The position numbers were made by a program, and so were the translations under genes. From assembly GCF_050948215.1 (NCBI RefSeq), contig NC_135156.1:16243257-16307256 (forward strand): DNA of 64,000 nt, in the 5' to 3' direction. Positions 47,740-58,700 of this stretch are shown here, piece by piece. Within the stretch, counting starts at the first letter, position 1. Every line of letters begins with the position of its first letter. The notes beneath the pieces were generated by a model. The model was not told the origin of the DNA and ran no database searches. It saw only the letters and a program-made list of their open reading frames with translations. The DNA comes from Halictus rubicundus (lineage: Eukaryota; Arthropoda; Insecta; Hymenoptera; Halictidae).

Positions 47740-49706
47740 TCAGACCGCGTTGCAGTCCATGAAGAGGGTCCTGCAGTCCTGACCAGTGCGTCCTCGCCGT
47801 CCTGCTTCGTAGAGAGCCTCGAAACCGACTCCGCTTTGCCTTTGGAGAATGTAGCTGGTCGCGTACCTTGAAGAAGACGGTCAATCAAACAAATGGTTCA
47901 TAAGAATCGAATGAAAAATACTTTCGCGTTGTCAGTTCGAGCGGGATTTTAAAAAAAAATATGGAAATAAACATTGTTTCGGTAAAAGGAGTCTGTTTAT
48001 TAATCTGGACACTTACGATCCAAGTTGACAGAAGATGGACGAAGTCCCCTGAGCGTCTGCGACACACTCGGCACTGGCCTCGCAAAGAGCTCTCTCGGCG
48101 CAACCTTGCTGGCCCTCGTCCTCCGCTCGGCCAATATTATTGAAGCTTTTCAAGGACCTCATGTAGCCCTGCAAACGAATATTTAATTAAACGCGAACAA
48201 TAGCGCGCAGCTGTGTTCGCGCGTCCACTTCCAACGGCCGGTGTCACGCGTGCGTGACTTCGTTTTGCCGTCAGTTATCAGCCAGAGTCACGGAAGCGTG
48301 AAACCATAGTTTGCGAACAGGTGATGCTCTTTTTGCGAAAGCTGCGTGGAACTAGCGGCGCGTGAAAATTTAGCGTAACTCGTGGTAGTATCTTTGAATA
48401 TTAAATCAGGTTTTAATTAAATTTTTTGTGGTTGTTGATGCAGCAGTGACGTTCGAATATTTAAGAGATTAGCCTAATCGGCGAAGCGAGCTGCAGTTAC
48501 CAAGGAAATTGTTCGTTTACGCGCTTGTAACCAACTTGAGCGGATAAAGTATAACACGGTGAGAACGTCTGGAGTATTGTAGCTTAGTAGTATGTACTGT
48601 TATGTGGTTTCCGAGTGATTAGAATTGTAAATCCTAGAAATACCAGGTGACCGAGATGCCTGGATTTTCTTTCAATACTTGTTGTATAAATCGTAATCGC
48701 GTGTTTACGGATATTTCAATCGACTTTGAATGTGTTGTAAATAAATTGATCATAAGCAAATGGATCAGTGTGTTGAACGAATATCAGTGAATTTATTATG
48801 ATATAGGGAAAATTTGAACCACTGTGTCTCGTGACTAATGCAGACAATTTTTATCTTGCATAAAGTAAATACTTTGCACCGTTATTTTGCAAATTGTACC
48901 TTGAACATCGCGATGGACGCGACAGCTGCCTCGGAAACCGTGTCTCGTCTTCCGGCGGACCTAGCAGTGAACGAACGATGGGAGAACGAGGTCTTCAAGG
49001 CGTCCAGAAGGTTCACCACGATGCTGATGAACTGTTGAAACGAATCGAGTCACTTTTGCACACTATAAATCGCAATGTACATTGTTGAAAATTCGGAAAA
49101 TGCAAGGTACCTGCATAGGACTTCCGTCGTTGTTGACCTTGTCAATGCCCTCGATGTCACCGTGCTGAGGACCACCGATGAAAGCAGTGATCACTCTCAG
49201 ACCCACAGCGACTGCATTTGCCCAGGGACTAGCAGGCGCGCCATCTTCAATTTCATTTTTACTGACCTCGTTATCACCGGCTACGCGTCCCAGCAATAGT
49301 CTCATCAGCACTCCCAGCATGTTCGACCAGGAGAAGCTGGTGTTGCTGCTGGTCTCCTGAAATGAATTCACTAATTGACTTACCCGATTCTTTAAAATAC
49401 AAACAAGCGATTCAATTGTTCGACTAAACAGCAGCTGGGATGTACATTGTTCTTTTTCCTCAGCATTTTAAATCTGAACGATCCAGGAGATCTTTCTTCG
49501 CTCCTCACCTGAGTCTGATTGGTGCTCACTTCGTTCAAGTCGTCGATGCCGACCTTCTTCATGGCGTTCGGTTTCTCCGCGAACTTCCGGTCGTCCCTGA
49601 CCCGTTGCTGGCTCTGCTGAGGATACTGAGGACTCTGCGGCAGCGCTGCCACCTGTCCCAGCACGAGAGCCACCATGCACAACGCCACGTACTGTTTGGA
49701 ATACAT
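47740..49706 (-). CDS. Secreted six-cysteine protein, tandem paralogue B
   Basis: Exons 49706-49509, 49356-49111, 49031-48900, 48168-48017 and 47866-47740 give 284 residues. Every junction is GT-AG, with the same phases as paralogue A and equal lengths for the last three exons (132, 152 and 127 bp). The signal peptide is YVALCMVALVLGQVAA. The conserved DDRKFAEKPNAMKK segment, FSWSNML and SPWANAV helices, FINIVVNLLDALKTSF helix and six C-terminal cysteines are all present. In the helix exon 35 of 44 residues match paralogue A. The acceptor CTTGCAG directly before A-ATG fixes the start. The intron between the second and third exons is only 79 bp and lacks the extra exon of A. Likely secreted, with function unknown. 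Shared promoter structure suggests expression in the same tissue as A, which is an inference. Confidence 0.82.
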
Positions 49707-49822
49707 TCTGCAAGAACAAATCTAAGATCAGCAAGATCCAAACGTTCGCATATCTTACTTCGAAGGTTTCAGGAGTTGCAGATTTCATTTCATTACAAAA
49801 TGGCCGTCACATTTTATGAGCA

Positions 49823-49935
49823 GACTGCGGATCTCTGTGCGAAATAAAAATGTTGGCGTCAATCGCGTTCTTTCCACTTCTTCTTTAACAATCTTGCTTT
49901 CTGTTGCAAAGAGATATCGACATTGTTAAATTCTT
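49823..49935. repeat. AGACTGCGG MITE fragment
   Basis: It starts GCAGACTGCGGATCTCTG but no clean inverted right end follows, so only a decayed fragment is called. It lies in the first intron of paralogue B. Confidence 0.35.
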
Positions 49936-50294
49936 TTAATGTTTCTACGGTTTTCAGTTGCACCGACTCGTGTTTGCCAATTGAATTTGTAGTTCAACAT
50001 GCTCGTAGCGAGTTGCGTAATGGTGACAGAATTTTCGAAGAATTTTTGCAGGAAGATGAAGATGTTGAGGATGAAGTATCTCGTTTCCTATTTCGTTGGA
50101 TCGACTGTTATTTTTGGGGATATTGTTAGCGTAATGAAAAGATCTCGGTAACAAGGAGACTGGAAAGCTCGGGGGAAGATGGCTCTTCCGATTCTTCCGG
50201 TTTCGAGGGGTTTCCTGGACCTTGACCCCCATACGAAAACCGAGAAAAAGTAAAACCGAGAACGGTAAACAGCGGACGGCGACTCGCAGCTGGC

Positions 50295-50425
50295 CCGAAG
50301 TGTGTCAGAACGGCTAAGGTCGCCCTGGCATCGCCAGCTAGCCCACTTCTCGGTGGATTATGCCAGTTTGTTGAACTCGAACGGTACCGTTACAGGGAAA
50401 CGCGGTCGCGATGTACTGTCGCCCT
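50295..50425. promoter_or_regulatory. Conserved block in first intron of paralogue B
   Basis: This is the counterpart of 44735-44865, sharing TAGCCCACTTCTCGGT and GGAAACGCGGTCGCGA in the same order and orientation relative to the gene. Confidence 0.5.
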
Positions 50426-50702
50426 TGCTCGGACCGATCAGCCGAGGAAACATGGCAGTGTCGACCGGTTCGTAGCACGTGGACACGTACCTTCGATCAT
50501 GGTCAAACGATTCTACTGCCTCCCGCACGTGTTTGCCACCTTGCAGTCTTCAAGCTCTCTCTTCAAAAATTCGGTCAATTCTACAACGAACTTGCCGAGG
50601 AAAATCCATAAAAATTGTTTCTCCAGAAACGGACACAGTGTTGGACCAAATTGTGACAGTTCGAATGACGCGAGAGTTACTTCTGTCCCAAATTTGAAAA
50701 AC

Positions 50703-50815
50703 TAGATGGATTTTATGCGTTCATGACGAAGATGGATAGGTACAATTTAAAACGGTGAAAAGACTCGGAGAATTTAAAAATTGCAATTATCTTCAACTTA
50801 CTAAAATTATTCTTA
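50703..50815. repeat. Degenerate AGACTGCGG MITE fragment
   Basis: TAGATGGATTTTATGCGTTC and the following GATGGATAGGTACAATTTAAAA resemble the left half of copies 1 and 2. The right end is not recognisable. Confidence 0.35.
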
Positions 50816-50973
50816 CTATCAGAGGAAGAAAGAACTTTTTACTTGGCTCCTGTTTCCTGCAACCAATGCACACCATTCTTATTTCGTCAAGGTATTACAG
50901 TGTATTTTCGGAAAACACTGATAGGACCTTTTCGTAGCTTACAATCTTATGAAACCTTGTCCCTAGAATTTAT

Positions 50974-51300
50974 GCAGCACTCTGTACAAAATACTGTTTC
51001 AATAGAAGCAGATAGAGAATTAGAAAGACGCGAAGAATACGAAGAGTCTCTTCGTGAAAGGCCCTCGAAGAGATTGGTGTCGTCAATGTTTCTAGCCCGT
51101 CAATATTATAAAGTCTAATCACAGTATTTGTGAAGCACTCTGCGCAAAATACTGTTTCAATGGAAGCAGATAGGGGAGTAAAAGGAGTTTAAGAAGACGA
51201 AGAGTTTCTTCGTGAAAGGACCTCGAAGAGATTGGTGTCGTCAACGTTTCTAGCCGGGCGATATTATAAAGTCTAATCACAGTATTTATTGAATTCTCTG
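50974..51300. repeat. Tandem duplication, about 157-bp unit
   Basis: The sequence from GCACTCTGTACAAAATACTG to AATCACAGTATTT is repeated once in tandem with indels. A third, weaker partial copy (TTCTTCGTGAAAGG) follows to about 51390. The open frame in the first unit (50843-51118) is broken in the second, so it is non-coding. Confidence 0.65.
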
Positions 51301-51514
51301 TGAAGAGGACTGCGTCGGGACAACGTCATAACGAAGAGAATGAATCGGTGGAGGATCGAGGTTCTTCGTGAAAGGTTCCCGAAGGAGAATAGATCAGTAG
51401 CTCGGTGTAGATCGCGTATCTGCAAGAGGAAACGCGGCGAGGAAGGGTTGAGAATCGTTCGCGGGGATAGTCTAAGAGGCTCTCTCGTGGCTAACACCTT
51501 GTGGACTTACTCAC

Positions 51515-51680
51515 TTCGGTTACTTTCAGCTGGACTTCCTTGACACTGACTCTCGACTCTGAAGATGAAATTCCACGCGGGGCCTTCTATATAGCTTGCG
51601 CACTTACGTGGGGGGCAGACCGCGCGGCCAATGACCACACGCCTTTGGCACTATTTTCAATGGCACTGACCAATCTTCCG
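51515..51680 (-). promoter_or_regulatory. Promoter and non-coding first exon of paralogue B
   Basis: On the minus strand TATATAG (51593-51587) is followed by TCATCTTCAGAG and an exon-like AGTCAGTGTCAAGGAAGTCC, with donors near 51521 and 51515 (GAA|GTGAGTAAG). CCAAT-type motifs sit upstream near 51628 and 51670. The similarity to the paralogue A promoter covers about 150 bp. The E box of A is altered here (TACGTG). Confidence 0.6.
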
Positions 51681-52129
51681 CCACTGTCCGCCACGGACCC
51701 CGAAGATCCAGTTTTGAAACAGAGTTTCTTCGCGTCCCCCGTCGTCGCGATCCAGTGCGACCGAATTCCTCTGTCAAAAGTCTTTCGCAAAAAGTCACGT
51801 TCCTCGATCGTCTTCTGGGCACGAAGCCCTGAAGACCTCGAGCGGGTCACCTGCGTACGTGCTTTCGCATTCTCGAAATGTAGCAGGTTTATTCAAGTAG
51901 AAATGAACGTTAGGTAGTGACCTCGAACGCAAAGATGAGACAAATGATTTTCAGAATCAACAAACTTGAAATATTTTGGACCTGAAGCGTTCCAGAGGAA
52001 AATTGCGTTCATTGCAAAGACTACCGAAGCCACATATACATTTCCTAGTCTTCCTTTGACTTGTGTCAATGATAATACAACAATATTTCGGAAGTCTTGG
52101 AATATTTTCACTGTTCTGAATTTGATCTA

Positions 52130-52167
52130 CTCGTTGTTGCCATAAATGCATAAAACCCGCAGTCTAA
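52130..52167. repeat. AGACTGCGG MITE end, reverse orientation
   Basis: CATAAATGCATAAAACCCGC followed by AGTCTAATT is the inverted end of the family. Interior similarity runs leftward to about 51990 (CACTGTTCTGAATTTGATC). A second end (ATAAATGTGTAAACTCCGCG) occurs at about 52435-52458. Confidence 0.5.
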
Positions 52168-52169
52168 TT

Positions 52170-55120
52170 GGATGAAGTAATAGATAAAAAAAACGAACCC
52201 TGCCTCACATTACACAACACGAAAACAACATCTATCTCGTCAAATCAATTTTTATAAAACGTAAACAACGTCCAGCTTATTGAAATGTGTTCTGAATAAT
52301 TTTTCTCGAGCATACTGAAGATGATAGCGACAAGACATCACGGCCAGCTGAACACAAAGCAAAATAAAAATTGTCTGCATTCATTTCGAGAACCAGACGT
52401 GTCCTCCGTTTGAGAATTTGAACAAATTTGTTCATAAATGTGTAAACTCCGCGATCTACTAATCGGTAAACGATTTTCTACAACGCTCTTGCGCCAGGGG
52501 CTGTCCCCTTCACCTCGAAGGAAAAATTTGGTAAAACATCGGACTGGATCCGCAGAGATCGCGAAGGTTCGATCGGGGGATCGATCGAGGCTTTCCTTTT
52601 CTTCTTGAAGGTACGGCCGATCGATGGACCGGCGGCAGTCCAAGCGATCACGATCCATCATAACTGTTTCAGTAGCGGGACGCTGGCGTGGTGTGTCTTC
52701 TTATTAGGAGGATCTCGCTAATCGCCGCGTGCTCGAAACGACCTGGGATCCCAGGAGATCGTCGGCCGAACCTCCGTTCAACGTATTTGCCGATCTAATT
52801 CTCTTTTCCGCGTCGGGAAAAAAGCATCCTGTCGAAAAAAATAAAAAAAAAATAAAGGATCGATCGGGAACGACCACGGTGGAAGAAAAAAAATCAAAAG
52901 GAAGGCACGAATGCCGTTGACCAAGCTTGACACACTTGCCGAGTCGAATTGCCGTGTTAGCCCGTCGTAACGTTGAAGACCGGTTGCTCATAATCGAAGG
53001 AGTTCGCCCTACATGGTGCATTCCGCGGTTTTACGACGGCTCCGAGAGCATCCTCGAAAATTTCCGGGTCATCGAAAATAAAAGTACAGCCGGCGTCGAA
53101 AACTAACGGGCAGAAGAATGATCGGCTCGCGTAAGCGTGCCAGAGCGGGCCGCTTGCATTTCCGATCGAACGGAGAAAGATTCGTCGAAATGTCCCATGA
53201 GGAATCGATAGAGGCTACCCGTGAAGTCCGAGAATCACCGTTATGTCAATAATGAAAGTTAGTTACGGTGCTGAACGGGTTCGAAGTCTCCTATGCAGAT
53301 CCACTAGGACGTACTCTTGCTCTGCGAATGGAAGACGGTTCGATGCTGTTCTAAAAAGAGGATTTTCTTTGCAGGCACGAGTGCTGAAATGCTGGTTCGA
53401 AGTAGGTAGCTGATTATGCGATCATTGACATGAGCCTGAAAGCATTAAATGCTAAAAGTACCGCATGGTTGCACGAGCCACGTGAACTTCTTTTCCCATC
53501 TCTGGAATATTTTTGTATTTGACATTGCTTACAGAATGGTCTGGTGTAAACGTATATCTCACGTGTCCAGATGACCTTCAAAATCTATCTTCCTTGAATT
53601 TGAATTAATGAAGTCCACTAATTTGGATAACTCTCCAACATCGAACAGAAAGTCGTGGGAAGAGCGTTTCCAGAAATGTCATTCAGAGTGAACAGGGCGG
53701 CTATATAGGACAAGAAATGTTTTTGTAAGAACGTTTGGACGAAATTGTCGAATCTTTTACGGCAACGTAATGGGTCTAGCAACTCGGCTACCATAGAAGG
53801 AGGTCCCTCCGTTTGACGAGTTTCTAGGCTAAGCACTGTTCTGTGAACTTTAGCAAGGCTGGAGAACGCCAGACCCGTTCCCCGCGACCGATCCCGAAGA
53901 AATAATCAATGCTCCTGCGTCTATAATAAAGCCGAAAGGAATAGGCGAATCGGGTCCGCTATTAGACCTTTACCACTGACACAGAAATGCATCGACATAC
54001 CAGCGAGCGTGAACCGGTCATTTTCTGTTCTGTGCCGCTCCTCATTTCTGACCGGAGATTGTTATCTTTTATCTTGCTGCAGTCCTGATTGGGTGAGTCA
54101 ACGGCGATAACGCAGGATAGACCGTCTAGAAAGCCATAAGCACCGTTGGATGCTGACTATAAGACTCTGGAAGATCGAAATTAAATTAAATTAGAATATT
54201 CAAATAGTTGTATCGTTCTACATTAAATGATTGTTAGCGAACATTTAAATGGGTCACAGCGACCAATAGTTTACTTACGGATGAGAGTACATCCTTGAAA
54301 ACGAAGTAGTCATTTTATAGTCATTTCGTAGTCATTCATTTGTGAACTTCGGGAGATAGGCTGCATCTGTTAATTGTCTAGACTTGAGGCAACCCTTTAT
54401 TCATAAATTTCGATTGTGACATGTCGAAGAATCTTCTAACCGTGTAACCTTGTTGATTAGAATATCTATTACAGCTACTTGACACACAAAGCGTTAACAT
54501 AGCGGAACATCCGATCGCGCTGCACTCGTGTTTGATGATTTGTATGCAGCCGCCCTGTTCTCGCGTGATCCAAGCATATTATCCTGTGGACATGTACGTC
54601 AAACAGGAAATGAAACGAACAAGCTGTTTTGTTTCTATTGGAGAACATACCTGCTTCCTTCTCTCAACGTAGCAGCGAACAATTATTTTTATTTAAAAGA
54701 TGAGAAGGACTCCTGATGATCTTTCAAGATATTTTAGGGTTCCTTGGATTTCCTGAGATACTGCAAGTTTTCCATAAATCCCTTCTGTCTATGGCGATCA
54801 TAAAAGTCCTTCTAAGGACTTCTGAAGATTTTAAGGATCTTTGACATCCTCCAAGGATCTCTAGATCAATTTTTCTAAAGTTCCTGAGGACAATAGCAGT
54901 CCTTGGAAGCCTTTGCAACATTGTTTTTTACATTTGAAATTGCTAGGGATAATTTAACATCTATAGAAATGTGAGAAGATACATTTCCGAGCCCAAAAAT
55001 CATAATTTTTAGTTATTAATGAATAATATTTATAGGAACAGATGATTCTTGCCGCCCTGCCCATAAGGAAAAATACTAACAGCGGCACAAATCATCTGCT
55101 CCGTAAAATATAAAATTAGC
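52170..55120. other. Intergenic sequence, no gene supported
   Basis: No gene is seen. Around 54718-54915 there are degenerate, short AAGGATCT-like repeats. Short open frames have no domains or splice partners. Confidence 0.45.
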
Positions 55121-55127
55121 GCCACTT

Positions 55128-55262
55128 CGCGTAGCGGCAAAACGCTGAAACTGGTAGACAAAATTACCGACAGGTGGTAAAAGCGAGTCGCTACAAGGTG
55201 GCGCCACCAACTATTTCTATATCCATCTGTCGGTAACGTATGTCTACCAGCGCAGAGCGCCC
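55128..55262. repeat. Inverted repeat, possible short hairpin element
   Basis: GCTGAAACTGGTAGACAAAA and the adjoining TTACCGACAGG are mirrored by CTGTCGGTAACG and TATGTCTACCAGCGC about 70 bp away. The central part contains GGTGGCGCCACC, itself a palindrome. Non-coding. Confidence 0.5.
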
Positions 55263-55842
55263 TTACCATATCTGTGTCACGTCCTACCGTATCGGTCGGA
55301 ACTAATATTGTGGAACTAATATCACAGACGAGATAGCTAGATTAGTGTGAATCAAGTATCTTGTATCCACCCAGTAAACTGCCTTTCCCAACTACCCCCC
55401 CACGAGCAACGACAAATGGAGAATAGAGAATAGAAACAGTATCTTACAAATAGAAAATAATATCGAGCTAATAGCTGCTTATTTACAATTTGCGATAACA
55501 TTGTATAATAGAATTTAAGAATTGCTAATTATAAAAACATGTTGAATTGTAGGTAGCTAGGGATGGGCCAAGGATCCAGCTTCACTTTCCTTGGCAGCTT
55601 CTTTCGATTACTAATCGAAACACACTTTTGCCGCGGAGTACCTTTTCATTCAATGAACATCATCAATTATTTCTGGATTTCTAATACCGTCGTTGGCCTT
55701 CTGTTTCTTACTCCAGCCAAAATCTATCCTAGAGGGCAGTAGAAAACACCGTATTTTTCGAGCGACACGTTCTCCCGTAAGGCTGGCAGTCTTTATATAT
55801 ATCTCGTCGGTGCTAGAGAGCAGCACTATTCAGGATCTGATC

Positions 55843-55960
55843 TAGGCTAAAGTTGATGCAGGTTCTGATCCAGGCTAAAAATTAGACTAGAGAGCAGCAC
55901 TATACCAGTGGTACCAAAACCGCAGACGTGAGCACTCTCTGTTCCTCTCTGGTGGGGATA
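55843..55960. repeat. Dispersed repeat next to TMEM222, related to 58310-58700
   Basis: Two units of GATGCAGGTTCTGATCCAGG type are followed by CTAAAAATTAGACTAG and GCAGCACTATA, which recur at 58598-58660. The repeat reaches to within about 20 bp of the TMEM222 start codon. Confidence 0.6.
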
Positions 55961-55979
55961 CGCACTGTCAAAACAAACT

Positions 55980-56824
55980 ATGAAGGAGCTGGATTTACCG
56001 ATTGACGAGCAGCAATATTCAGGCGATGTGATAAACATGGAGACCGCTATCAATCCGGATAGACAAAGATTCCCATTCTGCATAGTTTGGACTCCGTTGC
56101 CGATCTTGACGTGAGTAAAGAAACGCGGACTAACCTCCAACAGTTTCGAACGAGATCTGCTACTCCCAGGATCGGTCGCGTTTTCCTGAAACCGTGCTCG
56201 AAATTGCTTGATTTTTTCCACCCCTGTCATCGTCGTTCCCATCTCCATTTCTATTTGCATTTCATAAGGTACTTTTTACCGTTCATCGGTCACATGGGCA
56301 TCGCCACCTCTACCGGCGTGATAAGAGATTTCGCGGGTCCGTATCATGTGTCCGAGGACAACATGGCCTTCGGGAAACCCACGAAATACTGGCAATTGAA
56401 CCACGTGAAAGCGAAAGGAGGCGTTCGGGGATGGGACACCGGTGTCGCCGAAGCCAGCGAAATTTACAAATCGAGAATGGTCAGTGTTCTCCGCGAAAAT
56501 CGAATATGGTTTTGCGATTGGTCATGCGTATCCGTTTCTTTCCTTCACAGCACAACCTATGCTGCGACAACTGTCACTCGCACGTGGCGACAGCGTTGAA
56601 TTTAATGTCGTACAACAATTCCAACAATTGGAACATGGTGAAGCTAGCGTTTTTGATGCTTCTCCACGGGAAATACGTAAGGTAAAAAAAGTTCGTTGTG
56701 AACGACTTCACGTCCGTTGCTCACGTAGCCGTCTGCCTTTAGTTTTGCAGCATTCCTAAAGACCTGGATGCCCTTTTGCCTTATCGCCAGCATCATCGTC
56801 ATCGCTTGCATTTACCTACAATAA
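55980..56824 (+). CDS. TMEM222: TMEM222 homologue (RTE1/TMEM222 family membrane protein)
   Basis: Four exons (55980-56110, 56269-56479, 56551-56681 and 56743-56824) join in phase to give 184 residues, slightly shorter than the vertebrate protein of about 208. The match is plain from PFIGHMGIATSTGVIRDFAG, SEDNMAFGKPTKYW, NLCCDNCHSHVATALNLM and YNNSNNWNMVKL. The N-terminus RFPFCIVWTPLPILT leads into the family core. The C-terminus ends in a hydrophobic segment (FCLIASIIVIACIYL), a predicted membrane anchor. The last acceptor is TTTAG at 56742, not the TTGCAG a few bases later, because only the former gives GKYVSFAAFLKTWMPF as in relatives. The family is known as endomembrane proteins. Plant RTE1 tunes an ethylene receptor and the animal role is unclear. 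The gene converges on the UMA-domain gene, with AATAAA signals near 57068-57076. Confidence 0.93.
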
Positions 56825-57181
56825 TTCTCGAACGCGAGTACAGTTTCTGCGAGATACAACGGTGTAAACGAAATGGTTTCAGTGGAGGTTGCAACGGTTA
56901 GGATCTAAGGCTTATGCAAAGTACGTGGCAATATTCAACAACTATATTATGTTACAGATATATGTACATATATGTAATATCACGACGCGCGAGATTGTAA
57001 GCTTACAGTTTACCTGTGAATCGAGTGTTTAGCGTACAGGTGCCCGTCGCCGCACCTGCTCCTTCCAGAATAAAATAAAAACGTTCTTTCCGTCGGAACA
57101 GATCGAACGGTCCATGGCCGTGTAATATGCATAATAAATTCAATACGAATTTTCCCCGAGTATTGTTTCAATGAGAACGCA

Positions 57182-57625
57182 TCACTGGTCGCCCGCGCTA
57201 TTCATCTCCGCCTTAACGTCTTCCTCCAGAGAGAAACTGTAACTGTAATCGCTGGACTCTATTCTCTCGATGAGCGACATGATTTCGCCAATTCTGAGTC
57301 TGTCGATCTCGAAGTCGTTGTTCTTTATGATCTCTAATCGTTTGCACAATTTAAACGGTATGTCGTTTAAGAAGCGAGTGCTCTCCCCCTGGCTAGTCGC
57401 TGAGTCGATCGTCATCGAGGAATACTCGGAAATCGGAGGGATGCACGGATACAAGCTTCCGGTTGGATATCCGGGTCCGCTTTGTCCAGGTTGAGGCGGC
57501 TGCGGTGCTAACCTTTTTTCTACGAATATGTAATCGCCCTCGCCCTCGTTCGAAGGTTTTTCATCCTCCCCAGCTTCGGACGCGTAGCCCTTTTGGTTCT
57601 TCTTCCATCCAAACAGCCAAGACAT
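57182..57625 (-). CDS. UMA-domain protein, UMAD1/MVB12-like ESCRT-I partner
   Basis: A single coding exon encodes 147 residues. The N-terminus is MSWLFGWKKN, followed by an acidic linker with YIFVEKR, a Pro/Gln-rich stretch (APQPPQPGQSGPGYP) and a C-terminal UMA-like region from about residue 85: FLNDIPFKLCKRL through DYSYSFSLEEDVKAEM. The DIPFxL and Y-x-F-x-LE-x-x-V signatures fit the UMA domain of UBAP1, MVB12 and UMAD1, which docks on ESCRT-I during multivesicular-body sorting. Length fits UMAD1 (about 137 residues in humans). A 5' untranslated intron is supported by an acceptor (TTCGAGCAG) ending at 57661 and a donor (C|GTAAGT) at 57794. The gene converges with TMEM222, the two stops being about 360 bp apart. 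Family assignment is by motif only. Confidence 0.7.
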   Translation of the reverse strand: MSWLFGWKKNQKGYASEAGEDEKPSNEGEGDYIFVEKRLAPQPPQPGQSGPGYPTGSLYPCIPPISEYSSMTIDSATSQGESTRFLNDIPFKLCKRLEIIKNNDFEIDRLRIGEIMSLIERIESSDYSYSFSLEEDVKAEMNSAGDQ

Positions 57626-57795
57626 TGTTCACGGAATAGAAAGGTCCGTGTCGATCGTCCCTGCTCGAACCAACAAACACGAAAGAGGTTAGGTTCGCGT
57701 ATACAATTGCGATCTTTCATCACGAAAGATCGATAGAAAATGCTACAGGCAGTCGCTTACGACGTTACAACTGTCATCGAGGAGAAAAACTTACG
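57626..57795 (-). other. 5' UTR with one intron, UMA-domain gene
   Basis: On the minus strand an exon ending at 57795 with donor GTAAGT can join the acceptor at 57661, removing a 134-bp intron and leaving about 35 bp of leader before the ATG at 57625. Confidence 0.5.
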
Positions 57796-58309
57796 AACTG
57801 CAGAAATGCCCCTTAGAGATTAATCATCCCACGGGGACTCGTAATTTTGATGCAATCTTCCGAACGAATCCCCGTCTCGCGACACTTTAACTCAACGAGG
57901 GAATAAAAAAACAAATTTTGCACCAGGAAAAAATGAATGGAAAATACGCAGCATTCGCAACTACATATGTATATAGTAACTTTCTGAGATCGATCGAATA
58001 CGATCACAGACGAGCTGCAGGGAATAGACCAATCTCTGTATAGAATTTCGCGTCATATCGTCTGAAATACCGACATGGCCGCGAATCGGTGCGCAGCTTC
58101 ACTGCGCACTCTGGCGGTGTTGCAGAATCGCGCCATTTTGGGACCGAGTCGGTCAAGCATCGAGCGCGGGAAATAATTAATCGATAAAATAAACCGAAGA
58201 AATACCGATAATTATTTTGGTCTCGGTATTCGTACATTTCGGTGCAGCCTCATTAGTATAATACCGGTACCAAAATGATGCGGTCCGTGTTCGAAACTGT
58301 TTTATTTCG

Positions 58310-58700
58310 TTCGAATATATTCGCAACAGAGAGGAAATGAGAGTGCTCACGCTCGGGGTTTTGGTGTCCCCACTTTCCTGCATCATCTTTTTAGCCTGGA
58401 ACAGAACCTCCATCAACTTTTTAGGCTGGAACAGAACCTCCATCAACTTTTTAGCCTGGACCAGAACCTGCATCATCTTTTTAGCCTGTATTAGAAACTG
58501 CATCATCTTTTAGGCTGGATCAGAGCCTACATAGAAGAGCTTCTTTTAACAAAGAAGTAGCATCCACTCTGGCATTATTTGGAATCCGCTGCTAATGATG
58601 CAGGTAAGTTCTGGTCCAGGCTAAAAATTAGACTAGGGGGCAGCACTATATCGGAGACGCTAAAATCCCGGGTGTGAGAACTTGAATTTTCTCTCTGTTC
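58310..58700. repeat. Inverted dispersed repeat with a central 30-bp minisatellite
   Basis: The outer parts (about 58320-58375 and 58598-58700) are inverted relatives: GAGTGCTCACGCTCGGGGTT at the left against CCCGGGTGTGAGAACTTG at the right. Between them, about five copies of a 30-bp unit (TTTTTAGCCTGGAACAGAAC plus CTCCATCAAC) run from 58378 to 58530. The minus-strand frame through it (10-residue repeat MEVLFQAKKL) is a product of the 30-bp period and shows no coding support. Confidence 0.65.

Noticed and set aside
58177..58506. 109-residue repeat protein on the minus strand
   Set aside because: The 10-residue periodicity comes from the 30-bp minisatellite, and the frame continues into unrelated sequence.
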